From positions 372,001-436,000 of the forward strand of contig NZ_RQJO01000011.1 of the NCBI RefSeq assembly GCF_003858635.1: 64,000 bases of DNA. The letters run 5' to 3'. A model generated the notes under the pieces. It did not search any database and was not told where the DNA came from. It worked only from the letters and a program-made list of their open reading frames with translations. Numbering within the stretch: position 1 is the first letter of the stretch; the number at the start of each line of letters is the position of its first letter. Below, one piece after another: positions 1-10,534 of the stretch. The DNA comes from Larkinella rosea. GTDB taxonomy: Bacteria > Bacteroidota > Bacteroidia > Cytophagales > Spirosomataceae. A program made the position numbers and the translations under genes.

Positions 1-1
1 C

Positions 2-1690
2 GTCGAACGGCTAACCAGCACGTTTTCCATCATCCGCCGGAATTATTTGGCCGCTCAGGAAGCCAAACGACTTGATTTTAAGGCTCTGCCGCTCAGCGAT
101 TTGAACCATAATCCGCAGTATGGTGGCCATGCACCAAGACCTATTTTGTACGCACTCATCATTGTGGGCGTGTTTCTGGTTGTTGCGGCCTGTATCAACT
201 TCATTAACGTCGCCACGGCGCGGGCCATCCAACGTTCCAAAGAAGTCGGTATCCGGAAAGCCGTTGGCAGCACGCGCGGGCAATTGATCGGGCAATTTCT
301 GACGGAAACCACCCTGATTACGTTGGCGGCTGTCGGCCTGGCGCTGGTGCTGACTCACTTCAATCTGCCGTTGCTGAATAACGCGCTGGCGATGCTGAAA
401 GCGGATCTTTCCGTGCTGGATGTGTTCCGGCCCGATTCGTTGCTGTGGTTTGGCGGATTAAGTCTGGGCGTTGTTCTGCTGGCCGGGTTTTATCCTTCGC
501 TGGTGCTGTCGCGGTTTAATCCGGTGGCGGCTTTGCGCGGACAACTCACGACGCAGCAGGTCGGAGGCCTGTCGGTCCGGCGGGGACTGGTAGTCGGGCA
601 GTTTTTCATTACGCAGCTTTTTGTGATCGGCGCCATTGTCATGACGATGCAGGTGCGGCATATGCAGCAGATTGATTTAGGTTTCAATAAAGAGTCGGTT
701 TTGACGGTTCCCGTGCCGACTACAAACGTGTTGAAGCAACAAACCCTGCGCGAGCGGCTGGGGCAGATTCCCGGCGTCGTACAGGTGGCGTTGGCGGGTG
801 ATCCACCGGCTTCGTTCCGCCGACCTCCGGTTCCGTTCACGTTCGACAGCCACACTGAACCGGAAAAGTTTCCGATTGCTGTGAAAGTAGGCGACAAAGC
901 CTATGTTTCGCTGTTCAAACTGAAATTGGTTGCCGGTCGGGATTTTCGCGCCAATGATTCAACGGCGAACGAACTGCTGGTCAATCAGGCCATGATCAAC
1001 CAACTGGGGTTGCGCTCGCCCGCCGATATTCTGGACAAACGACTGACGGTTTTTGGGGCCACCCGAACCATCGTTGGCGTGGTGAATGATTTCCAGTTGG
1101 GCGAGGCCCACGGCCCTATTCCGCCTACGGCTATAATCAATCTTCCGACAGAAATGACCATTGCCGCTCTCAAAGTGGCCCCGGCTAATCTGTCCGCAAC
1201 GGTTCGGGCGGTTGAAAAAGTCTGGAATGAACAGTTTTCGCAGCATGTCTTCAAGGCGGTTTTTGTGGATGATCTGATCGATCAGTTTTACACCACCGAA
1301 AAGATTTTGCTGGGACTGATTCAGGTGTTTTCCCTGATTGCCATTCTGATTGGCAGCCTCGGTGTATACGGTCTGGTAACGTTCATGGCCGAATCGAAAA
1401 CGAAGGAAATTGGTGTGCGGAAGGTGCTGGGGGCCACCCGTTCTCAGCTACTCTGGCTGTTTGGCCGGGAGTTTGGCAAACTGGTTTTGCTCGGGTTTCT
1501 GGTGGCCGCACCGCTGGGCGGGTGGCTGATGAACAACTGGCTCCGGGGCTACGAATACCGGGTTGCGCTCAGCTGGTGGATTTTCGCCCTGACTGTCCTG
1601 CTGACCGGAGGAATTACCTTTTTGACGGTTTCGTATGAATCCATCAAGGCGTCTTTAGTGAATCCGGTGAAATCGTTGCGTTCGGAGTAA
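2..1690 (+). CDS. MacB/FtsX-type ABC transporter permease, C-terminal part (5' end outside window)
   Basis: The reading frame is open from base 2 with no start, so the gene begins outside the window. What remains is the second half of the first transmembrane/FtsX block (an ACINFINVATARA helix followed by the KEVGIRKAVGS loop), a middle periplasmic MacB-like core, and a C-terminal FtsX block with a second KEIGVRKVLGA loop and three further helices. It ends in NPVKSLRSE, the same tail as the permeases at 48936-62315. It is therefore one of the eight-helix permeases of the MacB/LolC superfamily that work with a separate ATPase in efflux or envelope export. Whether it has the N-terminal permease prefix cannot be seen. 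It probably belongs to the same paralogue family as the array at the right end. The substrate is unknown. Confidence 0.93.
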   Translation, partial: VERLTSTFSIIRRNYLAAQEAKRLDFKALPLSDLNHNPQYGGHAPRPILYALIIVGVFLVVAACINFINVATARAIQRSKEVGIRKAVGSTRGQLIGQFLTETTLITLAAVGLALVLTHFNLPLLNNALAMLKADLSVLDVFRPDSLLWFGGLSLGVVLLAGFYPSLVLSRFNPVAALRGQLTTQQVGGLSVRRGLVVGQFFITQLFVIGAIVMTMQVRHMQQIDLGFNKESVLTVPVPTTNVLKQQTLRERLGQIPGVVQVALAGDPPASFRRPPVPFTFDSHTEPEKFPIAVKVGDKAYVSLFKLKLVAGRDFRANDSTANELLVNQAMINQLGLRSPADILDKRLTVFGATRTIVGVVNDFQLGEAHGPIPPTAIINLPTEMTIAALKVAPANLSATVRAVEKVWNEQFSQHVFKAVFVDDLIDQFYTTEKILLGLIQVFSLIAILIGSLGVYGLVTFMAESKTKEIGVRKVLGATRSQLLWLFGREFGKLVLLGFLVAAPLGGWLMNNWLRGYEYRVALSWWIFALTVLLTGGITFLTVSYESIKASLVNPVKSLRSE

Positions 1691-1789
1691 ACCGCACGGA
1701 TTTCCATAGTTTACGAAGGGAACATAATTTTTTGATTACCCCGTGTTTTTTATTCTCCTCCTGCCAAAGCATAATAGCCATACAACAAA

Positions 1790-1818
1790 AAAGACGCAGA
1801 TCATCGACCTGCGTCTTT
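1790..1818 (-). terminator. Rho-independent terminator, mainly for the minus-strand T9SS gene cluster
   Basis: A perfect 10-bp stem (AAAGACGCAG / CTGCGTCTTT) closes a 9-nt loop. Read on the minus strand it is followed by a T-rich run, just after the stop codon of the gene at 1838. It also lies about 100 bp after the plus-strand permease stop, so it may act in both directions. Confidence 0.8.
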
Positions 1819-1837
1819 CGAACTAACTTGGTGTATT

Positions 1838-4675
1838 TTATTGCTTCACTATCTTTACCGTAACGCTATTTAGCCCACTACTGACCCGCAGCAATAACAA
1901 CCCCGCCGGGTACGGGCCCACAGATAAAATTTGTTGCTCGATGGCTTTAGCGGCTTCAAGCTGACGCTGGCTGACCAGTCGACCACCGGCGTCAGTCAAC
2001 TGCAACCGCAGCGGCTGGCCTTCCGCTCCCCGAATTTCCACTTGCACGTGCTCCACGGCCGGATTGCCCAACACCGTTACCTGAAGTCCTTCGCTGCTTT
2101 CGGCAGACAGTCGAACCGGCACGTTGCAGCTCAAATTCTTGGGACCGCCTTTTAATTCAAACGTACTGCCCTGCACCCGGGCCATGATCGGCCGCGTAGT
2201 GCCGTCCTTCAGGCTGACCGGGACTTCAAAACGGTAGGCATGCGCCCCGTTGCCCTTGCCGGCATCCTGCAAATCGGAGCGGTAGATGTTGGCGTACGTG
2301 CTGCCAAAAACTTCTTTGGTCGTCGCATGATAAAACTCGACGGTAAGCGGGGTGTTCGGCTTGTTGCGATCCCAGACCCACCCCCGGATGGTACCACATT
2401 CCACCTTGTCGAGGTAACCGTCGAAGCTACCCGTTACATTCGTTGTCGAAGCCGGATTCACCGTAATCGGGAAGCTCACATTGTTGGTATTTCCGAATTG
2501 ATCATCCGCCTGATACAGCACAACCGTGGTGCCTGCTTCGAGCGGGGTACCGCTGATGACCCGGGTCAGGTAGTCAAACACCAGCCCACTTGGCAGCGGA
2601 TTTACCCAATACGTAATTTCATCCCCATCCGGATCGGTGAAAGGCACCAGCGTGGCCGAGAAAGGAACGCCTACCTGGGCCGTCAGTGGCGCAATCAGCA
2701 CCGTGGGCGTCGGAGCCACCGGCGCTTTGTTAACCGGGGCCTCCCAGGATGGATAGCATTGCAATGCCTGCGGGGTCCCTTTCAGATTGAAGTTACTGCC
2801 CCGGACCCGGGCAGTCAGGTAGTGGGTGGTAAAATCCCGCAATGACTCGGGAATGGGAAACCGGAACGCATGGTTGCCGTTGCCTTTCCCGGCATTCAAT
2901 AAATCCTGACGGAATTCGTTGGCCACGATCGTTCCCACCACTGTGGCCCCTTCCAGAATCTCGACTGTCACGGGCGTATTCGGTTTGTTGCCGTCCCAGG
3001 CCCAACCCCGGAAACCGTTGCAATCCGCCCCGTAGATATAGCCGTCGAAAGCTCCACTAACCGATGGAGCTCCGACGGCAACGGTGGGGGATAGAGTAGC
3101 GCTGCAATTACCCCGGGTACAGGTAACCGAATAGACATGCGTCCCGACTGCCGAAGTGACGACCGGAATGGTAGGCCCGACGCCACTTCCCCCACCGGGG
3201 CCATTCCAGGTGATGCGACCGGTTTCGCACCCCTCAACGACCAGCGTAACCCCCGGATAATTCTGCAGGACGGGCTGGGCGACATTGGTTTGAGCCGAAA
3301 GGGATGGCGTGGTACAGGGAGTTTCCCGCAGCACCACCAGCCAGAAATCGCCATTGTCGTTGTCGCCGATCGGGGCCTGCGTTTTGTCTCCGCTGATCGG
3401 TGAATCAGATTCGCCCAGCAGTAGAATATCCCCCGAAGCGGTTTGTGCCATTCCGCCCAGATAATCCCGGTCACTCCCGCCCAGGGTTTTGTCCCAGACG
3501 TAGTGTCCATCGGCGCTCAGTTTAACGACCCAGTAATCGCCATTGCCCCGGCTGGGTTCGGATTTAACGGGGCTGGTAGACGAAAAGGAAACTCCACCGA
3601 CCAGAAAACCGCCGTCGGCCAGGGCGAGCGTTCGGTAACAGTTTTCGCCGGGAGCTCCTCCCAACGTTCTGTCCCATTGTTTGTTACCCGATGCGTCTAC
3701 CTTAACGGCCCAGTAATTGCCCCCACTCAGTCTGGTTTCCGATTTATCGTAGCCAATCCCGGAAGACGAAGTCCCGCCGATCAGAAAACCATTATCGGCA
3801 GTGTTGGTGAGAGAAGCCGCCTGATCATAATTCGATCCGCCGATGGTTTTATCCCAGAGCACCTCACCCGATCCATTGACCTTAACCAGCCAGTAATCAT
3901 AGTCGCCTTTGGAATTTGCCGTTTTATCCCCACTAATACTGGAATTGGAGGTTCCTAAAATCATAAAGTTACCATCCGAGGTCGGCTGAATGTCGTCCGC
4001 ACCATCGTACCCGTTGCCACCGATGGTTTTGTCCCAGATTTTCTGACCGTCCATTCCGAGCTTGATGAGCCAGATATCCCCGTCGCCTTTCGAGTCAGCG
4101 GATTTATCGCCACCGGTATTTGAACTCGACGTTCCTACCACGAAGTAACCATCCGATAAAGCAACCATCCCACTAAAAAACTCGGTTTGATCTCCTCCAA
4201 GTGTTTTATCCCACTGCTTTTCCCCATTGGCATTAATTTTGACAACCCAGATATCCATATCGAAATCACCATGATTGTCTTCGGATTTGTCATCCCCTTT
4301 TTGTGAAATTGAAAATCCGCCCAGCAAGTACCCGCCGTCCGGCGTGGCAATGAGGGTCTTTAGCTCATCCGTATCCTTACCACCGAAGGTTCTATCCCAT
4401 TGTTTTTCCCCATTGGCGTTGTATTTGACCACCCAGTAATCATTTGAACCCCGACGATCCTCGGATTTGTCGTTCCCTGTATTGGATTGAGAGATTCCAC
4501 CCAGGATATACCCCCCGTCGCTGGTTGTCAGGACGACTCGACCGGTCTCAAATCCGGTCCCTCCAATGGTTCGCTCCGATACCTTGGTGACCTGCGCAAA
4601 CAGGCTGGAGCAATGCATAATCAAAAAGGCCAGCAACCACAACGGTCGCCCATAACACCCTGGTAACGTTTTCAT
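1838..4675 (-). CDS. Secreted T9SS cargo protein with seven propeller-like repeats and two GWxWD modules
   Basis: 945 aa. Residues 1-28 are a signal peptide ending ...LFAQ. Residues about 29-455 hold seven repeats of roughly 60 aa, each opening with a [W/S]xxTxGG motif and containing GGYLLGG-like and DYWVVK-like strands; seven repeats fit a seven-bladed beta-propeller. Then follow a Cys-containing Ig-like segment (about 460-545), a first GWAWD module (about 548-645), an Ig-like putative domain (about 655-740), a second GWVWD module (about 745-835) and a C-terminal sorting domain of about 75 aa ending in the basic tail KIVKQ. T9SS domains of this type direct export across the outer membrane and surface attachment. 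It is the last gene of a same-strand run of five related genes and sits 42 bp after its neighbour. The ligand and function are unknown. Confidence 0.88.
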   Translation of the reverse strand: MKTLPGCYGRPLWLLAFLIMHCSSLFAQVTKVSERTIGGTGFETGRVVLTTSDGGYILGGISQSNTGNDKSEDRRGSNDYWVVKYNANGEKQWDRTFGGKDTDELKTLIATPDGGYLLGGFSISQKGDDKSEDNHGDFDMDIWVVKINANGEKQWDKTLGGDQTEFFSGMVALSDGYFVVGTSSSNTGGDKSADSKGDGDIWLIKLGMDGQKIWDKTIGGNGYDGADDIQPTSDGNFMILGTSNSSISGDKTANSKGDYDYWLVKVNGSGEVLWDKTIGGSNYDQAASLTNTADNGFLIGGTSSSGIGYDKSETRLSGGNYWAVKVDASGNKQWDRTLGGAPGENCYRTLALADGGFLVGGVSFSSTSPVKSEPSRGNGDYWVVKLSADGHYVWDKTLGGSDRDYLGGMAQTASGDILLLGESDSPISGDKTQAPIGDNDNGDFWLVVLRETPCTTPSLSAQTNVAQPVLQNYPGVTLVVEGCETGRITWNGPGGGSGVGPTIPVVTSAVGTHVYSVTCTRGNCSATLSPTVAVGAPSVSGAFDGYIYGADCNGFRGWAWDGNKPNTPVTVEILEGATVVGTIVANEFRQDLLNAGKGNGNHAFRFPIPESLRDFTTHYLTARVRGSNFNLKGTPQALQCYPSWEAPVNKAPVAPTPTVLIAPLTAQVGVPFSATLVPFTDPDGDEITYWVNPLPSGLVFDYLTRVISGTPLEAGTTVVLYQADDQFGNTNNVSFPITVNPASTTNVTGSFDGYLDKVECGTIRGWVWDRNKPNTPLTVEFYHATTKEVFGSTYANIYRSDLQDAGKGNGAHAYRFEVPVSLKDGTTRPIMARVQGSTFELKGGPKNLSCNVPVRLSAESSEGLQVTVLGNPAVEHVQVEIRGAEGQPLRLQLTDAGGRLVSQRQLEAAKAIEQQILSVGPYPAGLLLLRVSSGLNSVTVKIVKQ

Positions 4676-4717
4676 GATAATAGATACAATTTTATTTGGT
4701 CGACTGGTGGAGGAAAC

Positions 4718-7552
4718 TCAGGGCTTCAATATTTTCAATGTCACGGATTTCAGCCCGCTGGTGGCCCGCAGAAGTAAGATTCCCGCTGGCTGCTGCTGTA
4801 CGTTGAAAACCGGGCGTTCGATGGCTTTTGCCTGCTCAATCTGGAGGTGGCTGAGCTGCCGGCCGCTGGCGTCGGTCAATTGCAGGTGTAGAGGTCGTCC
4901 CTCCGCGCCCCGCACTTCGACCTGTACCTGCTGCAAAACCGGGTTCCCTAAAACCGTTACCTGAAGTTCGGCGCCATTTTCCGCCGAAAACCGGGCTGGG
5001 GAGTTACACGTCAGCGATTTGCCCGAATCCTTCAAATCATAGGTAGAACCCAGCACCCGGGCCCGAATGGACCGCGTCTGGCCGTCTTTCAAAACCGCCG
5101 GTACCTCAAAACGGTAGGCATGCGCGCCATTGCCTTTGCCCGCGTTTTTGAGATCATCCCGGTAAATGTTGGCCACCGTGCTACCCCAAACCGTCGTGCC
5201 GGTATAAAATTCGACCGTAACGGGCGCATTGGGTTTGTTGCGGTCCCAGACCCAACCCCGGATGGTGCCGCATTCGACTTTGTCCAGATAACCGTCGAAA
5301 CTTCCTGTCACCGCACTCGTTGATTCCGGCAGAACCGTCAGGGTAAAACTCACACTATTTCGCTCGATGAAATCGGAAGCCTCGTACGCCAGTACAAACG
5401 TTCCGGCCACTTTCGGAGTCCCGAAGATGATCCGGTCGAAGGGGTCGAACTCCAGCCCGGCCGGTAAATTATACAGGTCGTAAATCAGCTCTTCGCCTTC
5501 CGGATCGGTGAAAGCCACCAGCGTAGCCGAGAAGGGGACATTGACCTGCGCGGTGACGGGGGCAATCAGGATGGTTGGCGTGGGGGCCACTGGTGGCTTA
5601 TTTTGATTCCCGGAATCCCGGCCTGGCCGACAAACCAGAGCTTTGGGCGAACCCTTCAGAATGAAGCCACTGTTCCGAACGCGGGCCGATAAACTGTGCA
5701 AAGCTCCGTCGACCAGGCTTTGCGGAATCGCATATACGAACGCGTGGTTGCCATTGCCTTTCCCGGCAGCTAATAGATCGGGGCGGAATTCGCCGGCCGT
5801 TAACGTCCCGATCACATTCGGGCCATCCAGTATCTCGACCGTCACCGGCGTGTTGGGTTTGGTCCCGTCCCAGGCCCAGCCCCGGAAGGTGGAGCAATCG
5901 GCCCCATAAACGTATCCGTCGAACGTACTCGCAACCGGAGGTTTAACGATTTCCAAAACCGGCGTAACGGTCGCCGAACAACTGCCTTTGGTACAGGTAA
6001 TGGAATAGGTTCTGGATCCAATTACCGCCGTCGATACGGGAATGAAGGGACCCACGCCCTGCGCACCATCCGGGTCCGTCCAGCTGATCTGCCCGGATTC
6101 ACACCCGTCTACGGTGATCATGACACCGGGCGTATGTTGCAAAATGGGCGATGCCGTTGCGTTGATCGTAATCGTCGGGCTGGGTGTCGTGCAGGGCGTC
6201 TCGTGTAAGGCGACTAACCAATAGTCGGTTTCTCCTTTCGCTTCCTCCGTTTTATCCCCACTGATGTCGGAAAAGGAATCGCCGAGGACATAAAAATCGC
6301 CACTGGCGCTCTGGGCAACATCACCCATTCGGTCTTCATTGTTTCCTCCCAGGGTTTTATCCCAGAGCCAGGTGCCGTCAGCGCCCAGTTTAATAAGCCA
6401 AAAATCGCTATCGCCCCGGCAGTTTTCCGACTTGATTGCATTCCGGTTCGAACGCGAAAATCCACCGGCCAGAAAACCGCCATCGGCGGTAGGTAACAGC
6501 CGGATGCCATAATCTTCCTGCGTTCCTCCCAGGGTTTTATCCCAAACTTTGTTGCCGTTGGCACCAACCCGAACAATCCAATAATCCGCTCCGCCCAGTG
6601 AGTTTGCTGATTTTTCGAAGCCCTGATTGGATCGGGACGTTCCGGCAATTACCACCCCGCCATCCGGAGTTGGCACCCCGTAAGCCGCTTCATCTTCATT
6701 ATCTCCTCCGAGGGTTTTATCCCAGATTTTAGTCCCGTCGGCGTCAATCTTGACCAGCCAGTAATCACTAAAGTCATAAACTGTCCCGCGCACATTTTCG
6801 GTTTTGTCGCCCCCCGCGTTGGAAGAAGACGAGCCCGTCAGCACGAACTTGCCATCTGAGGTTGGAACGATTCCCGTTGATCGCTGAAAAGAATTTCCGC
6901 CGAAGCTCTTATCCCAGATTTTGTTGCCCGTCAGATCAACCCGGACCACCCAATAGTCTCCTGCCCCCTTCAAGGGAGCCGTTCGATCCAGCGTGGGGGG
7001 CGATTGGGAGGTTCCGGCCAGCAGATAGCCTTTGTTTTCCGGAAGAACCGCGATTCCGATGAGATCGTCCGGAAATTCGCCCCCGAAGGTTTTGTCCCAC
7101 TGTTTTGTTCCGTTCTCATCGATCTTAACGATCCAGAAATCGCCGTTACCCCGGCCATCCTCCGATTTATCATTGCCTTTGTTCGAATCGGATGATCCTC
7201 CCAGCAAAAAACCGCCATCGGGTGAAGCAACAATGGTATATAAATCATCATAACCACTTCCTCCGTAGGTTTTATCCCAGATTTTGTTCCCGTTGGCATC
7301 GACCTTCACAATCCAGAAATCCTGAAACCCCAGATTAGCGGTTGTTCTATCCCCACTGATGCCGGAAGGGGAGATTCCGCCCAGCAAAAAACCATCCGCG
7401 AGAGGCAGAATGATTCTGGCCTGCTCAAAGCTGTTTCCCCCAATGGTTTTATCGAAAACTTTGGTGACCTGAGCCTGCAAACAGGTACTCATCAAAAAGA
7501 GCAAAACCGGCAGCCACCGGCGATTGAAATAGGTATGTACTATTTTTTTCAT
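4718..7552 (-). CDS. Secreted T9SS cargo protein, paralogue with seven propeller-like repeats
   Basis: 944 aa from the ATG at 7552, chosen because it gives a clean signal peptide (MKKIVHTYF...LQAQ); an in-frame start 30 nt upstream would add ten polar residues. Seven WDK[TS]xGG repeats occupy about 27-450, again matching a seven-bladed propeller. The rest repeats its neighbours: Ig-like Cys segment, GWAWD module with YGADC, Ig-like linker with a TDPEGEE motif, GWVWD module with DKVEC, then a sorting domain ending KILKP. It lies between two related genes on the same strand (gaps 42 and 91 bp), so co-transcription is plausible. The N-terminal repeats have diverged clearly from those of the gene at 1838, whereas the C-terminal modules are closer. 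Confidence 0.88.
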   Translation of the reverse strand: MKKIVHTYFNRRWLPVLLFLMSTCLQAQVTKVFDKTIGGNSFEQARIILPLADGFLLGGISPSGISGDRTTANLGFQDFWIVKVDANGNKIWDKTYGGSGYDDLYTIVASPDGGFLLGGSSDSNKGNDKSEDGRGNGDFWIVKIDENGTKQWDKTFGGEFPDDLIGIAVLPENKGYLLAGTSQSPPTLDRTAPLKGAGDYWVVRVDLTGNKIWDKSFGGNSFQRSTGIVPTSDGKFVLTGSSSSNAGGDKTENVRGTVYDFSDYWLVKIDADGTKIWDKTLGGDNEDEAAYGVPTPDGGVVIAGTSRSNQGFEKSANSLGGADYWIVRVGANGNKVWDKTLGGTQEDYGIRLLPTADGGFLAGGFSRSNRNAIKSENCRGDSDFWLIKLGADGTWLWDKTLGGNNEDRMGDVAQSASGDFYVLGDSFSDISGDKTEEAKGETDYWLVALHETPCTTPSPTITINATASPILQHTPGVMITVDGCESGQISWTDPDGAQGVGPFIPVSTAVIGSRTYSITCTKGSCSATVTPVLEIVKPPVASTFDGYVYGADCSTFRGWAWDGTKPNTPVTVEILDGPNVIGTLTAGEFRPDLLAAGKGNGNHAFVYAIPQSLVDGALHSLSARVRNSGFILKGSPKALVCRPGRDSGNQNKPPVAPTPTILIAPVTAQVNVPFSATLVAFTDPEGEELIYDLYNLPAGLEFDPFDRIIFGTPKVAGTFVLAYEASDFIERNSVSFTLTVLPESTSAVTGSFDGYLDKVECGTIRGWVWDRNKPNAPVTVEFYTGTTVWGSTVANIYRDDLKNAGKGNGAHAYRFEVPAVLKDGQTRSIRARVLGSTYDLKDSGKSLTCNSPARFSAENGAELQVTVLGNPVLQQVQVEVRGAEGRPLHLQLTDASGRQLSHLQIEQAKAIERPVFNVQQQPAGILLLRATSGLKSVTLKILKP

Positions 7553-7643
7553 AATAAATACTGGATTGGTGGAAGAGTTCACGTTTCAGGAAGGCCGGAA
7601 GACCCTGACCAACGATCAGGATCTTCCGCATGGTTTCCATTTG

Positions 7644-10499
7644 TTATTGCTTTAAGACTTTTACGCTCACCGTCTTGCGGCCATTACTGACCCGGAGGAA
7701 CAGCAAACCGGCCGGTTGGGCAACAACCGGGAACGTCTGTTGCTCCAGCGCCTGAGCGGTTTCGATCTGCCGCTGGCTCACCAGCCGCCCGCTGGCATCG
7801 GTCAATTTCAACTGCAACGACTGGCCCTCCGCCCCCCGGATTTCCACCTGAAGCTGATCGGAAACCGGGTTGCCCAGCACCGTCACCGCAAGCGCTGGTG
7901 CGGTTTCGGCCGACAGCCGGGCCGGGGCACACTGGTAGGCTTTGGCGCCCCCTTTCAACTCATAGGTACTGCCCAAGACCCGCGCTTTTACCAGTGTTCC
8001 ATTGGTTAGACTGCCCGGCGGGGTAAAATTGTAGGCATGCGACCCGTTGCCTTTGCCGGCATCTTTCAAATCCTGACGGAAAATGTTGGCCACCGTGCTG
8101 CCCAAAACCGTGCCCGAACCTTCCAGGTAGAATTCCACCGTCAAGGGCGTGTTGGGCTTCTTGCGGTCCCACACCCAACCCCGGATGCCGCCACAATCCA
8201 GCTTGTCCAGATAGCCTTCAAAGTCGCCTGTCACCGTCGTCGTCGAAGCGGGATTCACCGTCAGCGGGAAGCTCACCGAGTTGGTCAGCACGCCATCGCT
8301 GGCCGAGTAGGCCAGCACAAAGGTACCGGCAACGGTGGGTGTACCCGAGATGACGCGGCTGGTCATGTTGATGGCTAAGCCGTCGGGCAATCCGCTCAGG
8401 GCGTAGGTCAGCGGCTGGTTTTCGGGATCGGTGAAAGCCACCAGGGTTCCCGAGAAAGGCACGCCCACCTGAGCCGCCAGGGGAGCGATTAACACGGTGG
8501 GGGAGGGCGGCACGGGCGCTTTGTTGTCGGGGGAACTGCTGCCTTGGCAGATGAGGGCTTTGGGCGAATCTTTCAGCAGGAAGCTGCTGCCACTGACGCG
8601 GGCCGAGAGGTTGTGAGCCAACCCGTCTTTTAACGAGTTGGGGATGCTCCAGCTGAAGGCGTGTTTGCCGTTGCCTTTGCCAGCGGTTTGCAGGTCCTGC
8701 CGAAACACATCGGCTACAACCGTGGCAATGACGGTGGGGCCATCGAGGATATCGACCGAAACGGCGGTGTTGGGTTTGTTGCGATCCCAGGCCCAGCCCC
8801 GGAAGGTGCTGCAATCGGCGCCGTAGACAAACCCGTCGAACGAACCGCTCACCAGGGAAGGGCTCACCGTAATAGTGGCCGAACCGGGGGGACTGACGCA
8901 GGTTCCGACCGTGCAGGTAGCCGAATACACCAGCGTTCCGGTGGCCGAAGTGGGCACACTGATCGTGGTTCCCGTGCCGCTGGAGCCGCCGGTTTCTTTC
9001 CAATTTACGATTCCCCCCGCGCATGTCGTAATGCTAAGCGAGACGAAGGGGGTGTTCTGGATCACCGTCGCCGAGGTGACGCCGTTGAAGGTCGGATTGG
9101 GAGCCGCCGGAGCAGGCTGGACCAGCAGGGTGACGGAACTGCTGCGGGTGACGTCCCCCGCGATGGCGGTTACCGTAAGGGTGTAGGTAGTGGGGCTATC
9201 GACGGCAGGCGCAGTCAGGGTCGTGCTGCTACCCGAGCCCGTAAAACCGGCAGGCAGGCTACTCCAGGTGTAAGAACCAGGAGTAAAATTGGTGGCAGTG
9301 GCTGAAAGGCTAACGGGGCTACCTGCGCAAACCGTGGTGGCCACTAAAGGAGTAAGCTGGACCGTCGCCGGGCATTGGAAATAGATGTTTAAATAATTCT
9401 TGTTATAATTCCCATACACGACCTCACTCAACCCATCTTTGTTAAGGTCAGCGATGGCTGCTTCGGCGAAATTATATTCAAATTCGATCGACGTGTTGAC
9501 GGGCTCTTTAAAGGTACCCGGGTTCGCTGGATCATTCAACGCAACAGACAAGATGCTGGCATGCCCGTCAAATATGACAAAATCCGGTAAGTTATCGCTG
9601 TTTACGTCCTTCAGATAAAATCGCTCCAGGGATTCGACATTGGCTATTGGAACAGCATTGGCAAAGGTGCCGGGGGTAGCCGTTTGATTGAAGGCCACTT
9701 CAAACCCGTCGCCCGTATCATCAACTATATCAATCAATCCATCGTGATTGATATCAACCAGTTGAGGCTCGTAGGGAATTGCAAGGGTAACCGGGGCCTC
9801 AAAAGCCGTTCCGTCACTGGTGCGGAAATAGACCATGTCTTCGGTTGCGTTGAGCAAGTCTGCCTTTCCATCCGCATTCAGGTCTGCCACGTAAAGCGTT
9901 TGGCCGTAGGAAGTATTAGCCGCAGGGGGTATAATGAAATTACCGGGTTCACCAAATGTTCCCGGATTTCCCGGATCATTCAGGCGCAGGTAGAAGGTTT
10001 TGAGGATGGTAAAGCCACCTGTATCTTCATACTGACTTCCGGCCAAATCCGGCAGCCCGTCTCCGTTAAAATCACCCACTTCTATATTGAAGGTGAGATC
10101 GAACGGATAAGCCACAGGTTCGTGCATCGCTCCCGTATTATCACCTTTATTCAGGTACACCGAAACCGTCAGATTGAACTGAACAACAAGGTCTGTATAG
10201 CCATCTTTGTTGAGGTCTGTCGGGATGAAACGACCCATATAATCGGCATGTGTATACTCAATAGGAGCCAGAAACTGCCCTGAGTTGTCGCCTTTATTCA
10301 GAACAATGTAGAACCGGCTGGTTGGACTACCGGAGTTGGTTGCTAGCAAATCCGGGTACCCATCTTTATTAAAATCGCCGGAATAGACAGCACCCGACAC
10401 ACTCGAGTAGGATTGGGGTGGCAAAAAACACTGGCTCCAACTGGCGGTTGTCAGCAGGGAAAAAAGCAGTAGCAGACTATAATGTAAAGAAAATTTCAT
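7644..10499 (-). CDS. Secreted T9SS protein with FG-GAP/VCBS-type propeller head
   Basis: 951 aa with a signal peptide (MKFSLHYSLLLLFSLL...SWSQ). Residues about 25-375 contain seven Ca-binding-like motifs of the form D[FLIV]NxDxxxD (DFNKDGYPD, DLNKDGYTD, DFNGDGLPD, DLNADGKAD, DINHDGLID, DVNSDNLPD, DLNKDGLSE). These are typical of integrin-alpha-like FG-GAP repeats, which fold as seven-bladed propellers. Two Ig-like segments follow (about 380-560), then GWAWD module, Ig-like linker, GWVWD module and a sorting domain ending KVLKQ. Its linker and tail are very close to those of the gene at 13578, even at DNA level. The likely role is a cell-surface or secreted binding protein; the ligand is unknown. 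Confidence 0.88.
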   Translation of the reverse strand: MKFSLHYSLLLLFSLLTTASWSQCFLPPQSYSSVSGAVYSGDFNKDGYPDLLATNSGSPTSRFYIVLNKGDNSGQFLAPIEYTHADYMGRFIPTDLNKDGYTDLVVQFNLTVSVYLNKGDNTGAMHEPVAYPFDLTFNIEVGDFNGDGLPDLAGSQYEDTGGFTILKTFYLRLNDPGNPGTFGEPGNFIIPPAANTSYGQTLYVADLNADGKADLLNATEDMVYFRTSDGTAFEAPVTLAIPYEPQLVDINHDGLIDIVDDTGDGFEVAFNQTATPGTFANAVPIANVESLERFYLKDVNSDNLPDFVIFDGHASILSVALNDPANPGTFKEPVNTSIEFEYNFAEAAIADLNKDGLSEVVYGNYNKNYLNIYFQCPATVQLTPLVATTVCAGSPVSLSATATNFTPGSYTWSSLPAGFTGSGSSTTLTAPAVDSPTTYTLTVTAIAGDVTRSSSVTLLVQPAPAAPNPTFNGVTSATVIQNTPFVSLSITTCAGGIVNWKETGGSSGTGTTISVPTSATGTLVYSATCTVGTCVSPPGSATITVSPSLVSGSFDGFVYGADCSTFRGWAWDRNKPNTAVSVDILDGPTVIATVVADVFRQDLQTAGKGNGKHAFSWSIPNSLKDGLAHNLSARVSGSSFLLKDSPKALICQGSSSPDNKAPVPPSPTVLIAPLAAQVGVPFSGTLVAFTDPENQPLTYALSGLPDGLAINMTSRVISGTPTVAGTFVLAYSASDGVLTNSVSFPLTVNPASTTTVTGDFEGYLDKLDCGGIRGWVWDRKKPNTPLTVEFYLEGSGTVLGSTVANIFRQDLKDAGKGNGSHAYNFTPPGSLTNGTLVKARVLGSTYELKGGAKAYQCAPARLSAETAPALAVTVLGNPVSDQLQVEIRGAEGQSLQLKLTDASGRLVSQRQIETAQALEQQTFPVVAQPAGLLFLRVSNGRKTVSVKVLKQ

Positions 10500-10534
10500 G
10501 AAGCGAAATGGTTAGATAAATGAGAAGCAGGAAC

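Noticed and set aside
9745-9756. Exact TGAT-N4-ATCA palindrome
   Set aside because: It lies inside the coding sequence of the FG-GAP protein, far from any start. About one chance match is expected in a window this size.
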